The notes beneath the pieces are model-generated. The model saw nothing but the letters and a program-made list of their open reading frames with translations. It did not search any database and was not told where the DNA came from. From Protonemura montana (Eukaryota; Arthropoda; Insecta; Plecoptera; Nemouridae): a DNA stretch of 64,000 bases. Of the stretch, positions 32,825 to 45,690 are shown piece after piece. The DNA is taken from NCBI GenBank assembly GCA_947568835.1, contig OX387606.1:18323940-18387939 (forward strand), written 5' to 3'. The translations under genes were made by a program, and so were the position numbers. Position 1 is the stretch's first letter, and every line of letters begins with the position of its first letter.

Positions 32825-33599
32825 TTATATGATGTTCTGGTTATTTAAATTGTTTTATGATTATTACGACTACTGGACTTTTACGACAATTGTCAGTGCA
32901 TCACGTGTCACACACGTATATTACGGCTAAAAAATATATATATTTAAAAATTTTTTTGATTTCTTCTATAAATCAATGTTAGGTTCCCTTGTAATATATT
33001 GTGGACCAGAAATGGTGAGTAAAACATATTTATTTTTTCTTAAAAAAAGTAAAAGTTAGATTTATGCTACCTCGATCATCAACAAAAGAGTACGTTTTTC
33101 ATTCTGTGATAATTTAATCTACAAGATCATGTGACATACCTGCCCAGAACATACCTGCTCGTTGAATGCTTGAGAACGCAACATTTAATTATCACCAATT
33201 TATTAATTCCATTAATATTTGGGTCTATTTAATGGCGGGTCTCCTTATCTACGTTATGTGGGGGCGCTGACCTCTGAGGAAAGCTAACCAGTCGTGAAGG
33301 GGGATCGGTGCTGGTTGGTTGGGGCACACAATGCTTGTTTCGCCGGTGCATAATGAAGCCAATGTTTATTAGGAAACGATTTTTTTTATCATGTAGGTAT
33401 ATTATTATATTATATGTAATAATAAAATATTTATCAAGCTCTGGAAACAAAATCTAGTTCAAACCACTTAATTTTTCAGAGTTGATCATTTTGGTATACT
33501 TGTTTACTTCTTTTACTTCTTTTGCTTCTAGTTTCAACTTAGTTAACAACGCATTTTAACCACTCAGTTGCTACTCGTCCATTGCAAATCTCTGACGCT

Positions 33600-34058
33600 G
33601 TCTTTTTGCCCACAGACTAACATGCATCCACCAGAGCACCCGAAAAACGATTTGGCGCACAAACACCGCAGCAAATGCCCCGAGAGGACTGACAAGGTGT
33701 ACCCAGTGTCCCCCGAGAAAACCTCCATCTCCTACCGACTCTCTTATCAGCATATTGCACATCCCGCCAAATATGAGTCCGAAGGTGGCGTGCCACCCCA
33801 GTGCACATTTGGGGCTCCTCGTCGGCGTCGTCACTGGCAGCGTCGTCCACGTGCTGCTGTCGCTTCCACTCGACTCGCGCCCCAACGTCGAGGGAGAGAA
33901 AACCGACGGACGCCGCGACGCCGACAGTAGTATTGCTCGAACCGGCGTCGGGGCAACATGAAGGCGCTCTCTCTCGGCGTCGCCAGCAACTCGTCGCGAC
34001 GCCTCCAGCTTGCCTCTTTCTCTCGCGTCTAGCGAAACTTGCCAAAGAGTCAGACATG
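33600..34058 (+). other. GC-rich exon-like block of unknown gene
   Basis: A GC-rich block ends at a strong donor (GACAT then GTGAGT at 34059). An acceptor-like CCACAG occurs at about 33616 and another (TTATCAG) at 33750. One frame reads from ATG 33773 for 62 codons with high third-position GC and a hydrophobic helix (HLGLLVGVVTGSVVHVLLSL) near its start, as in a signal-anchor protein. It stops at 33961, before the donor. A second frame (33568-33928) begins before the ATG. No family was recognised. It could be a first exon of an unseen gene, a 5' UTR exon of the membrane-protein gene to the right, or a promoter CpG patch. Confidence 0.3.
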
Positions 34059-37000
34059 TGAGTGAATCAAAATGTAATTGGCTTATTTATGGCTGTTGAA
34101 ACAAGGACTTTAATTTTTATCATGATTTTTTCTAATGTATATTATTCATGATAACATAGGCAGAGACAGAAATTAATTTTGTATATCTTACGGTGTGCGA
34201 TGCAAAACTTAAAAAATAGAATCTTTTCAATATTATTAATTCAATTGTTAGCCTTAAGGGACGAGTAATTAGCAAGCATTTTTAAAAATTGCTATAGATT
34301 TAAAAATACCACGCGCAAAATATATTTATTTAATAGCAGCATTAATAATTGCTACATACCCTCACTGTTTGTCTCTACATTGCAATACGAGGAACTAAAA
34401 CCTTTCCTACGATCATTTGGTCGGAAAATCGAGCAAACAGCTCAATTCCACGGTTCGCCGTCCAATTAGTGAGACGTGGTGCCAGCCTGGCGGTCGGCAG
34501 AAAAAGCGGCCCGCGGTCGAGCAATTATAGGTACCCCTACCCCGTTGGGTACCCGCGCGCAGGGTCACGCCGCACTGGTATCTAAACCTCAGCAGCCAGG
34601 AATCAAAACCTCCACCGGTCAGCGCTCAGCTTCAATCCGGCACCAACTGCAACTCCCTTGTCTGCTCAAATGTACTTTCAAGAGATTAACGTCCGCGTAC
34701 CTACAAAACAAAAGCTGCCTAATTGTTTCTGAGTTCGTTCACTCGATCAATTGCGATCACCCTTTTGTGATTCACCAAGTAAATAGACTTGACCAAATGT
34801 ATACGAGACAACTGATTGTGTACTGCGCCTCAAAGATAAGCAAGACAATTCAAGAATTTCGAAAGCGCAAACATTCAAAGCAGCCCATTTCATCGATACT
34901 GTTGAGGTTTTATCCCACCATCGTAAGCAAAAGCACAAAATTGAGGTCTATGTAACGATACGAAATTCAAGCGCAAATACTAGTCGTGCCTCTTTTCAGT
35001 GTGATTTAAGATGGATGGGTGGACGGCCATTAAATGGTGAATACTGTCCACCGAAGCCTTTCAACGTTCGCTGTGATCTATGGCCGGCGGTCAGCATTCA
35101 CGGGCGGGCTCGTGTACGAATATTGACCATCACTCATATCGTAGGCCGGCCTTAAAGGCAGTGTCTGTACATTTAATACGGTACACGCGATAATGCCTCT
35201 AATGTTTGCACTTTGCTTTCATTCTCTCCGCTGTTCTGAACTGAACGGAGGAAATATAATATTCGATTTTCGTATAACAGCCATAGATGGACGTCTGATG
35301 GATCTTTACGCCTAAAAAGAGTGCAGGCAAAGATTTTTTGCTTCTTTTGAATTTGTGTTGAACCGAATTTTATTTCCCTCTGGCTAGGAAAATTTTGGGG
35401 ACATCCAATTCCCATAACCATGCACAGATTTTTGCTTTTTGATTTTTATTAAAATAACTCGAAATAAAAATAAAAATATTTTAATCTTTTTGCATGTAGG
35501 TATAAAGCCATTATTATTTCGTGCGGAATTTGACTTCTTTCTGGTTTTAAATGAATCACATTGGAAACAGCTAAAACATTTAAATATCCAAAAACGCATC
35601 GATATCTGGCGATTTCACGAGTATTCAATGGTCGCTTGCAACTCCAATTGGTATGCAATAATTAGCAGCAACAGCAGCTACTGGTGCAATCGTGGAGGCA
35701 CAATTAGGACCGTTCCATGGACAGGCCATTACATGGTGCGCGAACTGTCAAATGAAATGATATTACTTGATATCAAACGCTGATAATACAGTGCTAATTG
35801 GGGCAGGAGAGCAGATAACAGTGCCCTCGAATGGGGGGTGGTGCGCGATAACTCATGGTAGGAGTGGTATGAGTTTAAGCTCGTAAGTATGGTTTGATTC
35901 GTGCTATTGGTCGACGCTTGTTTTAAGCGTTCGTGTAAATAATTGGATAGTTGTACACGTACGATCTACGCTGGTATGGCGAGTTAGTTTGTATGATAAA
36001 AACGATAATTTATAACTGCTGTTCTTTACTGGCCAACTAGCGACATGTTTCGACGATAACTCTAACAATATATCATTACAAGTTTAAAGTAAAGATTTGA
36101 GATATTAAGTAATCAATAGAAATTTAATTAACAATTTAAGAAATCTTTGCATGAAAGGCAGCTATATTGTAATTGTAAAAACTTTATTAACCTGCCACAA
36201 GGCTCACACATGCAAGCGAGCGGTAACAGAGCTACGCTCGAGCATAATGCAGTTTTGGACTTTTGGTTAGTTCACTTTGCACCACTTAACAGTCTCAAAA
36301 TGAGGTTATTGGGTGAAATATAATTATTATTACACCGCAGAAGTTACACCACTTAGCTTTGTAAACCAAATGCTTCACATATTTCGCAGCTGCTGTGAGC
36401 ATGCATATATTTATGGCTGTGAACAGCGCTGACATTCGACAACTAAAGCTGTTGTTGATGTGTGGTGAGCATTCGGATGTCAATAGATTAATTTGCATAA
36501 CCAATTCAAAATAATATGGATTTTCGTTTTATTTGAAATCATGTCATAACCTGGTAATACGTTCGAAGAAAGGCGGTGGGATTCCGAGTCAGCTGGATGG
36601 TCGTTGTAGAAAAGTGTCCAAAACAGGATCAAAAGTCATTCACGATGTAACCTGGACCATGAGTTAGAACTAGGTGACCTAAAGTTAAAATACTAAAACA
36701 TGCAAATTCTGGTGTATTTTGACCCTTCTGGGCTTGAAAGTACTCGGACTACTATGGACTTCAAGATAGTAAAAACGTACCCTACTTAAAAATAAAATTA
36801 TCCAAAATAAGTATTTTCTTGGTGTTTTGTGGAGAAAGGCAATCTGTTACAATCGGTGCACACCTCTGGTATTGTAACTTGTAAGTTGAAGAGAAAACAA
36901 TATATATTTTTTCCGGAAAATCTGGAAATTCCGGAAATAAAAACGTATCTTTTCAAACGATTCCGGTTTTAACCCCACTTTTAAATTTCCAATGAGGAAA

Positions 37001-39479
37001 TGGTAAATTTGTTAACCAACAAGGGACCAAACGGTTTATTTCGAATCGAATACAAATTTGACAACCAGGTTAATTTCGTCTCTCCTGAAAGATTTTGGGA
37101 CCGTCCTCTCCAGCATGGCAGATATTCTTTGACTGTTAACGGCCACCATGATTGAGCTTTTAATTCCGGATTCCCAATATTGTATATAAACCAAAAAAAA
37201 AAGTTCAGGAATAAAACGGATGTGTGTGCACTGTTACTGCATTCTACACTGTGCCTAATTCACCATTTTAAAGTTCCCATACTTTGCAAAATATGATTAA
37301 AAATAATAACAAAAACCGTTCTTAAAAAAACAAAAATTTAATAATCTAATTGGATGGATATGGCAACTAAAATGTGCAGACTGACGAACTTATTGCTCCG
37401 AGCCATCTCATTAAAAGAAAAGTAACAATTAGAGGAGTGGGAAACAAAGCTGGCAGAAAAGAAGGTAAAAGAGTGAAAGATAGCACACATTAGAAAGCTA
37501 CGAGGTCTGCAACTCTGCGAGGATGTGAATTTATGTTGCAAACGGATATACGGTAGCTGTTAGATGTGTACTGTCACGTACATGAGCAAGGTCTTGTAGC
37601 GAGAGGGTAGCTGAACACATTTACCAGAAATAGTCTAGACTTCTAGCGGTACGGATAATGTTATACTGATGAACAATTTCTGTTAATTTATGTGTCAAAG
37701 TTACCAACGTTCTAGACACCAAGCAAATGTCAGATATCCACTTCTGTCATCTGTCAGAAACATACGCGTACCTGTCGTCGGCACACGTTAGAAACCCGCT
37801 GCCTGGCGCCTCCACCTATCACAGTCCAGATACCAACCCAAGGACTGACCCCCAGAATTGCTACCAACTCATAAATTCAATTTAAGTTGTGGCTTTATAA
37901 GCGGGATTTCGAAATACTTGTTATTGCTGCAAAATAATGCACAGAATTGTTATAATTGGCAGAAAGATGATTAAAAATAGCTCGAGAAACAAAAGATATT
38001 GGCACGACGAAAGCATAGGAGCGAAATTAAAATGGCGGACATCAGCGGAGATGATTTTTAGTGTTTTAAAAAATGACAGTTGGCACGCATGTCATCCCAA
38101 AACAACCGGTGGCGCCTCTGCCGGAAAAGTATGTTCTCTCCTCAAACGGATTATATATGGGCGAGAAAAGCGAGCCAGGGAACGGAATCAAGAAATTTTT
38201 TGCTTGCTATTCTCTGCGTGCGAATAAAATTACAGCATCGACTTATCAGTGCAGGAAATCATTAGTCAATGTTCTTTATTTCAAAGGAGAAAACAAGTTT
38301 CTATGGTGTGCAAGCAAAATTGCCCGATTTCTTGATTGTAGAACGTACGGTTTGGCATTGCATTTAAAAGTAATAGAAAATAATACATAAATGAAGAATT
38401 ATTTCTTGGGTCGCTATTTATAATAAAGTCTTCATGCAAATGTTCGATGTTGCTTCTTATTAAGATTAGCAATACTTGCAGCCATTGTATAATGTTGAAT
38501 GTACGACGCAAAATAAAGGAAGAAAATTAAATTTTCCATGCAACGTATCAGATACAAGATGGATGGGCGAACAATAAAATAAATAAACATACATGCATGG
38601 TTTCTCATGGTGAAAAGAAAGAGAGAATGAGAGCAATTTTTATTTGTATGAGCTCTTCCAACCACAAGCGCCAAAGCTAGAAAAATTGGCCGCTCCATGG
38701 ATTGCAGCTTTTGGCAGTAAAAAAAAAAAGAAAATCACGTCAAAATCCGCGGAGAGACGTATCATTTGACCAGCAAAGCTACATATTACTCTTCGGGGAC
38801 ATATTTACTGCTACGTCATCGAATAAAAGCAGAGAACAAACGTCATAAATTAGATTTAGGTTATAAAGTGGGGCGCTGGGATGGGCTCGGGCAGGGTTGT
38901 TGCCACGTGGCATTCGCCATAGCTCAGTGGTGGAACAAGGTGCCCCAATACGCACTTTTCCACCGATAGCGGGGGGGTCAGAGAAAACTCAAGTCCAGAG
39001 AAATACGGCGGTGAGGTAAAATACTTCTAGATCCTAAACAGCCCGAGGCTATTTTATTTGTTGGGACGAAACCATTTCACTTTATATGGGTTCCGTGAGT
39101 GAATTTAACCAAACTTACGCCGCGTATATAAAGTGAGCAAAGGTGGAAAAGATGAAATTGGAATAGTAAGATTTTGATGATTTTCTAGTTAATTTACTCT
39201 TTTCTATTTATAATGACGAGATTTGCGGTGGTCGAGTCGGTGGCCTTTAGGTCGAGTTTTATCAAAATTTTCAACTATTCGTGGGATCTTTAACTCACAA
39301 AAATCTAAATTTCACTGCATGTGATTGGAAGTCGCCATGGCAATAGTTTCTACTAACACTTCAATTAGAAGTTGATATTATGGTAAAACTGAACCTACAA
39401 AACCTCACAATTGATGTTGTTGGTATATTTAACTTCTTAATCTATAAGCATGCATAATGCTGTTTAAAATTTGAGTTTG
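34059..39479. other. AT-rich non-coding region
   Basis: No gene, RNA or full repeat recognised. The open frames here are short and look random. There is a moderately GC-rich patch around 34.45-34.65 kb and a run of CCGGCGGTC/GGCCGGCC-type sequence near 35.08-35.15 kb. A tRNA A-box-like phrase at 38910 has no B box. Confidence 0.5.
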
Positions 39480-39736
39480 GCCTTGCATAGGCCGAACCTA
39501 CACCGCTGGCGTCGTGCATGCGGCGTCGGCGTCGGCGTCGGTCGTAGCGGCGTTCCTCGAGAAGCAATTTCCGATCTGCCTCGAACATTATATCTAACCC
39601 AGATCGCGTATCGCGGGCTGGAAAACACGGCAAATGTTTCTTAGCGCACATTTTCTTCTGAGGGAAAAGCACGTGCTCGGTGGCAGCGGTGGTTGCTCTA
39701 GTGGTTTTGCGCGGAGAATGCTATAACGAGATAGAA
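39480..39736 (+). promoter_or_regulatory. GC-rich, donor-ended patch: possible non-coding first exon
   Basis: A CpG-rich stretch with GTCGGC repeats (39515-39545) ends in the splice-donor-like GTAAGT at 39737. It lies 9.1 kb upstream of the first acceptor of the membrane-protein gene on the same strand, so it could be its promoter and untranslated first exon. No transcript evidence is available. Confidence 0.3.
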
Positions 39737-39911
39737 GTAAGTCTGTTCTTTTAGCGAAAGAAAATCCGTTTTTTAAAAGGAAAATGTGGTGAAGTTGAGT
39801 ACTTTACGTGCGGAGTTGGTCAGTTGGGTTGTGAAGGGCTAAGAGTTTTCACCGGCGATTATCACAAATCGTATAGCTTTGCTCGGCTGCGTTAGAATTT
39901 TGTTAGATTAA

Positions 39912-41203
39912 ACCAAGGAGGCTGGAACCTCTTCCTTCTGTTTTTCTGCCCGCAACGAAGGGGAAAAAGCGCTTGCATCAGGGCTAACTATTTTTTTTAA
40001 CATCCGGGACTCGGGGGACATGGGCTCATTTTTTGCGTTTTTTTGCGGTACACCCTATGCCTTCTGTAGGTACTACATTTTTGTGGCTGGGTTAATCACA
40101 TGTGGTGACTACACGTCAGTAGCGCTACTTGTACAGTTAGCCACCAATCGAACCAAACATGATTATTCGAGGAGCGTGTTTTGTAATTGAAGTCGGATTG
40201 TTTTTTGCGATTGCATTTCAGAACTGTCATCGTAAGCAAGTTCCTATATGTTTAAGAAAAGAATAATTATCAAAACTGAATATAAGCACTAGCTTTCAGA
40301 TAACTTCATTAGCTGGAAATCGATTCCTATGTAATAGATAAATCAATTCTGTGAGGTAAAATGACTCGGGGATGTGCTGTTCGAGGCTGTACGACTGGCG
40401 TTGGTAGTGAAGTTGAATTATTTCATGTTCCGAAGGTAAATTATATTTTGAAACATAAATGAAGTGATTTAAAAAATATTTTCCTTGTCAATATTTCTCG
40501 AAAACTGTGGTTGCAGGAACAAGACAAGTTCTGCGTTTAGCGAAAAGAAGTGCCTGCCAAATGACAAATTCAGAGCACATTTTCGAACGAAAATACTAAC
40601 CATTGTCCAAGGATCCGTAGACGATCGATGCTGGACAACTCTGATTTTTACTAGACAAATAACTACATCCTTACCATTTCTATGTATTATTTTGAGATGA
40701 ATAAAATACGCATCAATATACTCGGGTATCATATTTAAAAAGAGTTTTCATGCCTAGTTATTAATTGTCTAGTGATTTCATAAATTAGATAATCGATATT
40801 CGCTTTGCGATATGATATGCGAATTAGTAAGCGATATCTTTCCATGAATAAATAAATAAGAAATCAAATTAAAATTCTCATTTCGTTTAAAATACATAAT
40901 TATTTCGTAATTTTGACGAGTGGAATAAATATGCCATTAATTGGTAAAACTGTTCTCTAGGTATTCATTACTTTTGTTATATAGCAATATTAAATCCGAT
41001 CATATTTATTTGTCATCTGACATTCACAGCTGTCAGTGGTGGGGTTGTAAAAAATGCCGCAGTTTGCACTTTTAGCTTCAATTTCTCGCTACTACTGGGC
41101 GCTACAATCGCGTGGTTACGGGATCTTGGTATTCTAGGAAAATCGGTCATATTGGCCGAGTGCGGATAGCAAAACAGAAGAACGCGGTTCCAGCCTCCTT
41201 GGA
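39912..41203 (+). mobile_element. TTAA-flanked DNA transposon remnant with THAP exon (Kolobok-like)
   Basis: Inverted ends of about 45 bases: the left starts ACCAAGGAGGCTGGAACC and the right, read inward, starts TCCAAGGAGGCTGGAACC. Each then continues with CTTCTGTTTT and CCGCA. Both sides abut TTAA (39908-39911 and 41204-41207). TTAA target duplications occur in piggyBac and Kolobok elements, and Kolobok transposases carry a THAP finger. The THAP-type exon inside therefore favours Kolobok. At 1.29 kb it is far too short for a whole transposase, so this is an internally deleted, non-autonomous copy. Confidence 0.7.
40361..40435 (+). pseudogene. N-terminal THAP zinc-finger exon of a deleted transposase
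   Basis: ATG at 40361 opens 25 codons with CAVRGC and ending FHVPK, the first Cys pair and FH-P motif of a C2CH THAP finger, then a GTAAAT donor. After a possible acceptor (GTTGCAG at about 40516) the downstream DNA reads EQDKFCV and stops, without the second Cys/His half in frame. It therefore appears to be the intact first exon of a gene whose remainder is lost. Confidence 0.6.
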
Positions 41204-44200
41204 TTAAAGCGAAACAATTGAGATCAGAGTTAATCATATTTAACACCTTTTATTTGTTTTTGCTACCGCTGACACCACCTCCTAGACAGAACAGAACTGA
41301 AAAGAACTGCACAAAATAACACAAAACGGTCCTAAAGGCAAAATGACCAAAAGGTTAACGCGCCTCTTAACTACAAACGGAAGCCAATTTTTGCGATAAA
41401 TGCAAAAGAGCAGAAAAGCACAAACAAACAAAACTAAACTAATTCGAAAACAAAAATTGGTATAAGAAACAAGAGAGGATGGACGTTCAATAATTTTTAT
41501 AGTATATCTGCGTTAGATGTCACATGTAAAGATTATCAGATAAACAAACTGCAATGAATTTATGAAAATAAAAATAAATAAATAAAACGTACACCCAGGT
41601 CCCCCATGTAAAATAAAAAGCCTCACACAGCAGACTGAATGCCTTATAGATGTTTACATTTCTTTATTTCTTTTCGAATCGCTTATGTGTACTTGGGGGA
41701 AAATCCAATTGCCGAAATGGTCTGTGAAAATAGACATATAGCCGGACAATAAGAGTGCGGTTCCAAAACTTGTCGAACTGTAAATGGACCGATATATGTA
41801 ACACTCAGCTGGACAAATATTAGTCGTCCGTGCTTTGCTATATTTGTGCTAAATCTATGAGGCACATCCGTATTACCAAGGTACTGTCGGCACTGGACAG
41901 TACTATTTGTTGACGCTAAATATTTAATGCATGAGCCATCACTAACTCTAATGGATCACCAAAAACAACAGAACAACTTAGTATATTCGCCAAAAAAGCT
42001 ACAAATGTATTATTTGAAATCTGATTTAAATTACAAACGCTTGCGATGGGGAGTTACTTTGGGAGTTCATTTGGAGTTGCTCGAGATTGAATGGTTGTGA
42101 CGTGATCTAGCATCACTAGAATCAGAATGATTGTAAATATTCACAGCCTATTGGTTAAAACTCCTTGGAGATCTGTCAATCTCATCAAATGCACTAAAAT
42201 CATTTAAAATTATATGTCCTGGTATTATTCTAGACTCATGTCTACTTAGCACTGGCTTTGACAAAAACAGTTTAAACTGAGTTTTGAATGCCAAGTGAAG
42301 AACAATGAAATTGCCAAACGTTTCGTAACTTGTACCTACTACTAAAAATATAAAAATATAACCAAAATATCCGTGTGGTTCTTTTGCTTTCGGAAAATTG
42401 TCATGACTGATTTAACCCTTAATAAAGTAACGGATAAAAGTTGCGGAACGTTGGGAAATTCAGTTGTTCTTCACTTAGCATTCAAAACCCAGTTTCCAAA
42501 GTTTTTGTTATATATCCAGGTGAAAGGATAGTAGTGTTTTTAATAATATATTTTTTTGTATTAATTTTCATATTTTTGATTTAAAAAAACGCCATATTTC
42601 TATGCATGTTTTCATGCCAAAAGAAATATCATGAAATTATGTTAATGACAGGTTTCAAGCGCTACTCTACGCTCATTAATCAAGCCTGCTTACACCGGCG
42701 TCAGCACAGATATAGCTCGTTCATTTAATGCCCGACCGAGTCCCGGTAGGTAGGCAAGTACATAGAGCAAGACTATCGGGTATAACTCAATTAACCAGGC
42801 TACAGTACCTACCACCTGCCACCGAGCAATCACTCGTCTAACCCGACTCAACACCATCCCCTAAACCCTTTCCCAGTTCGTCAATAAATGGCATAATTCT
42901 AGCAGAATCCCGCGAGCGCTCTGCAGTCACTCGTCAAGCATAGCTTTCGAATTCTGCTCATATCCTAGCTGTAAAATAGACCATCGTGTGGTGTCAATAA
43001 TGAACTGCATTCCGAAAAGAATGCCACGGAAGAAATTGATCGCGAAATTTTTGCATACCAATTCGTGTCGTAGCGCATTTTCATTCGTGATTCGTGGATT
43101 TTGTGCTTGAGGACAGAACCTTGTGGAGGACGAGGGATGGCTGTCTGCGTGTTTGCCACGGGAATATGGAAACACGAATAAAAGAAAATGTGAAAATCAT
43201 TCTGTCTCTTACGTTCGGGTGCTTAGCCGAGGGTACGGCTTGATCCTTATGTTCAGTTCCCTTCCCAAAGGTCTTCGAGTTCGGGAAGTGTGAATGAATG
43301 TGATGAACTGCAAGATGAATCGCGCAAGCCGGATCCAAACGGTGGAAATAATTTGAAATTGATGAAAATCTTGCGCACAGCAATCTTCGTTTTAAAATAT
43401 TTAATTAATTCGCGGACAGGCCAGCTCATCTCCGGAGGGAGTCCACCGGAAGCAAAATAAGGAAGAGATCACACAAAAAAGCTTTAATTATAAGTTTAGA
43501 CATGGAAGGCGAAACTGACGTGTTTGATCCACGCATAAAAACAAGGGTGCTTAAGTTATTTTAGTAATGTGATTGTCGGGTGGCATGGTGTATCGAAATC
43601 TTACCCTTGCACGGAAAGTATGGTAAGTCATTTGCGAGCTGTTTTTTTCTGTACACAGGAAGACATGAATTTTGCATTCAAGGGACATCTAAAAAACTTA
43701 GAAATAAGTAGCAAAAGAATGGCGTGCATTCTTTACGTGACTGGCATGTCGCGGAGTATATGCCTAAGCAAGGAATAATAAAATCTCTTCCCAAGTCCCC
43801 AGCCAATTGAGTGCCATGTTAGAGTAGGCAAAGCAGGAAAAGTGGGCACTTAAAGCATGAAATCTTCGTGGAAAACCTTAACTGAAAACCTTGCGGAGCT
43901 TTTCGTTTACGAAAAAACGGTCATAACAATAACACTAGGTTCATTCTAAGCTTGCAGCATGGTTTCTCTCCGTAGGAAATCTCATTGAATTCTTATGTCA
44001 AGAAGTTTCCGTTATTTTCATTCTAAAGCTAAATGGACGTTTCACAAGAGAAAATTTAAAAGGTTACTTCGATTTTGTGATGGAAATTTGACAATTCCTA
44101 TTGGCTCTATGCAACGTGTCGACTGCATGCAAACGCATCAACAGGCCCGGAGGGCTTATTTAGGTCAACAATATGCCAATAGGTATTTGTCAACCTCAGG

Positions 44201-45249
44201 GGTGGCATCATTAACAGATTTTCTGCCACGGCACACATCCACTAAACTAATAATCAATATAAAAACACGGTTTATCCATCAGAATACTTTAACCCTAGCA
44301 CACGAAAGTGTGTAGGATTTTATCTGCTAATCAATTGAACATAGCTTCCTTCCGATACGCCCTAATGATGTGCCCACCATTCCCTTAGTGCCTAGACCAG
44401 AGAAGGGTTCATAAAAACCTCATCAGGGTAGCAAAGGGAAATAATGTGAACCTTCAAACATTTTAAGACCATATTTTTCATCATTAAAAACAAAACGGCT
44501 TCCAATTCGCAAACGAGGAAGATTTATCTACAATTTTGACGGCCAATTCCGCAAGAAAATATGAAGAGCGTAAAATTCTGAAGATCATTAAAAGAAAAAT
44601 CTAATCTACGTGACGGAATTTGTAAAATGTTACTGAAAAGCGTCGGTGTCTAGGAAGATGGGGTGCGTGCGATGAGACACGTTTATTAAATATCCATGCA
44701 CCAAAAATAGCTTCCCGGCAAAGGTGACACCTAAACCGAGCAAAGTACATGGCCCACGCAAAGCCGTCCAGATTAAGCGCCAAAATTCGCATGCACAAAG
44801 TTAAACGCCATTGGTATGCTTCGAGCGTACTTTACGGCACGAGTCTAGCAGATTTAACGGGTCAAGTACAGTAATTACTCGATATGTAGTGCCGTATACT
44901 TACCTGATACAAGGGGGATTATAATTGCGAAAAACGCCTCTTTACACTTTGTAGACTAGTCGCTTGCCGCCCTTTGAACGGTTCTTCAGTTTCGTTTCGA
45001 ATGCAATTACAAAACAGTCTAGAGCGTCTCGAAATCGTTTAGAATTGAAGAGTTTTTTAGTTTTCTCCCTAAGATAAGGTCATAATCTGTAAACTGGTCG
45101 TAAAAGTATGCCAATAAGCAGTTTTAATCAACTTAATAAGACGCCGTCCCAGACATTGCCAGTGCAGCCATATAAATTAATTGGTAGTAAATAAAGTTAT
45201 CGAGATATTTAATGATTTGCCGAGCATCAAAGATTAAAACGAACGGTTT
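41204..45249. other. AT-rich non-coding region
   Basis: No gene recognised. Frames such as 43081-43383 (minus) and 43995-44315 (plus) lack family resemblance, good codon usage or splice context. The region may be intergenic or lie in a very long 5' intron of the membrane-protein gene. Confidence 0.5.
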
Positions 45250-45690
45250 CGCATGTCGGAAACACCGGTTCTCGTTAGATTACCAAAGTTAAGCAACACT
45301 GCGCTGAGTCAGGTATTGGAGGAGTCAGGTATTGGATGTATGATACACATGGTCAGTTCTGTTCGGGAGAGGGGTTGGAGTGATGAAAGTTAGTACAGCA
45401 ACTCCATTCGCCTTGCTTATGAACCTCTCGACAGCATGGATTTATGTAGGAATCCTGCTGTTCGATTTGTATCGTCCTTCGGAAGGCACATTAAGCCGGT
45501 GGTCCCCTTGGTGCTCTTTGACAGAAGGCTACGTGTCGGTACCTGGTTTCCCCTCCTTCCTTCTAGGCTAGGTTAGGTTCATCATCATCCTCATCATCAT
45601 CCACTTATTCACCGACGCTACTAGACAGTGTCGCATGGCCAGATGTTAAAAGCATGCGTCTTTAAACACCACAAATCAATCAATCATAGA
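45250..45690 (+). mobile_element. 5S-rRNA-derived SINE (SINE3 type), full-length-looking
   Basis: The head (45250-45380) clearly derives from 5S rRNA: GAAACACCGGTTCTCGT, then AGTTAAGCAACACTG, the internal polymerase III promoter region. It carries a perfect tandem duplication of GAGTCAGGTATTGGA (45306-45320 and 45322-45336). The body includes CGTCCTTCGGAAGGC, TTAAGCCGGTGGTCCCCTTG, CATCATCATCCAC and ATTCACCGACGCTA, and ends in a tail of AATCAATCAATC at about 45674-45686. The body matches the minus-strand fragment at 17617-17840. Clean target duplications were not seen, so the copy is not very recent. Confidence 0.82.

Larger units (their letters stand above)
30680..33600. other. Cyclin A 5' flank and AT-rich intergenic DNA with LINE remnant
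   Basis: The first 300 bases are the cyclin A promoter region. Beyond about 31.0 kb the DNA is AT-rich with no gene. A LINE ORF2 tail (32690-32824), an AAAC microsatellite (about 32270-32288), a short palindrome and TTATATGATTA-type repeats at 32310-32370 are the recognisable items. Confidence 0.6.

Noticed and set aside
38905-38960. tRNA gene suggested by GCCATAGCTCAGTGGTGGAA
   Set aside because: Good A-box match, but no B box or cloverleaf follows.
39912-41203. P element (also THAP-encoding)
   Set aside because: P elements make 8-bp duplications; the flanks here match only around TTAA, which fits Kolobok better.
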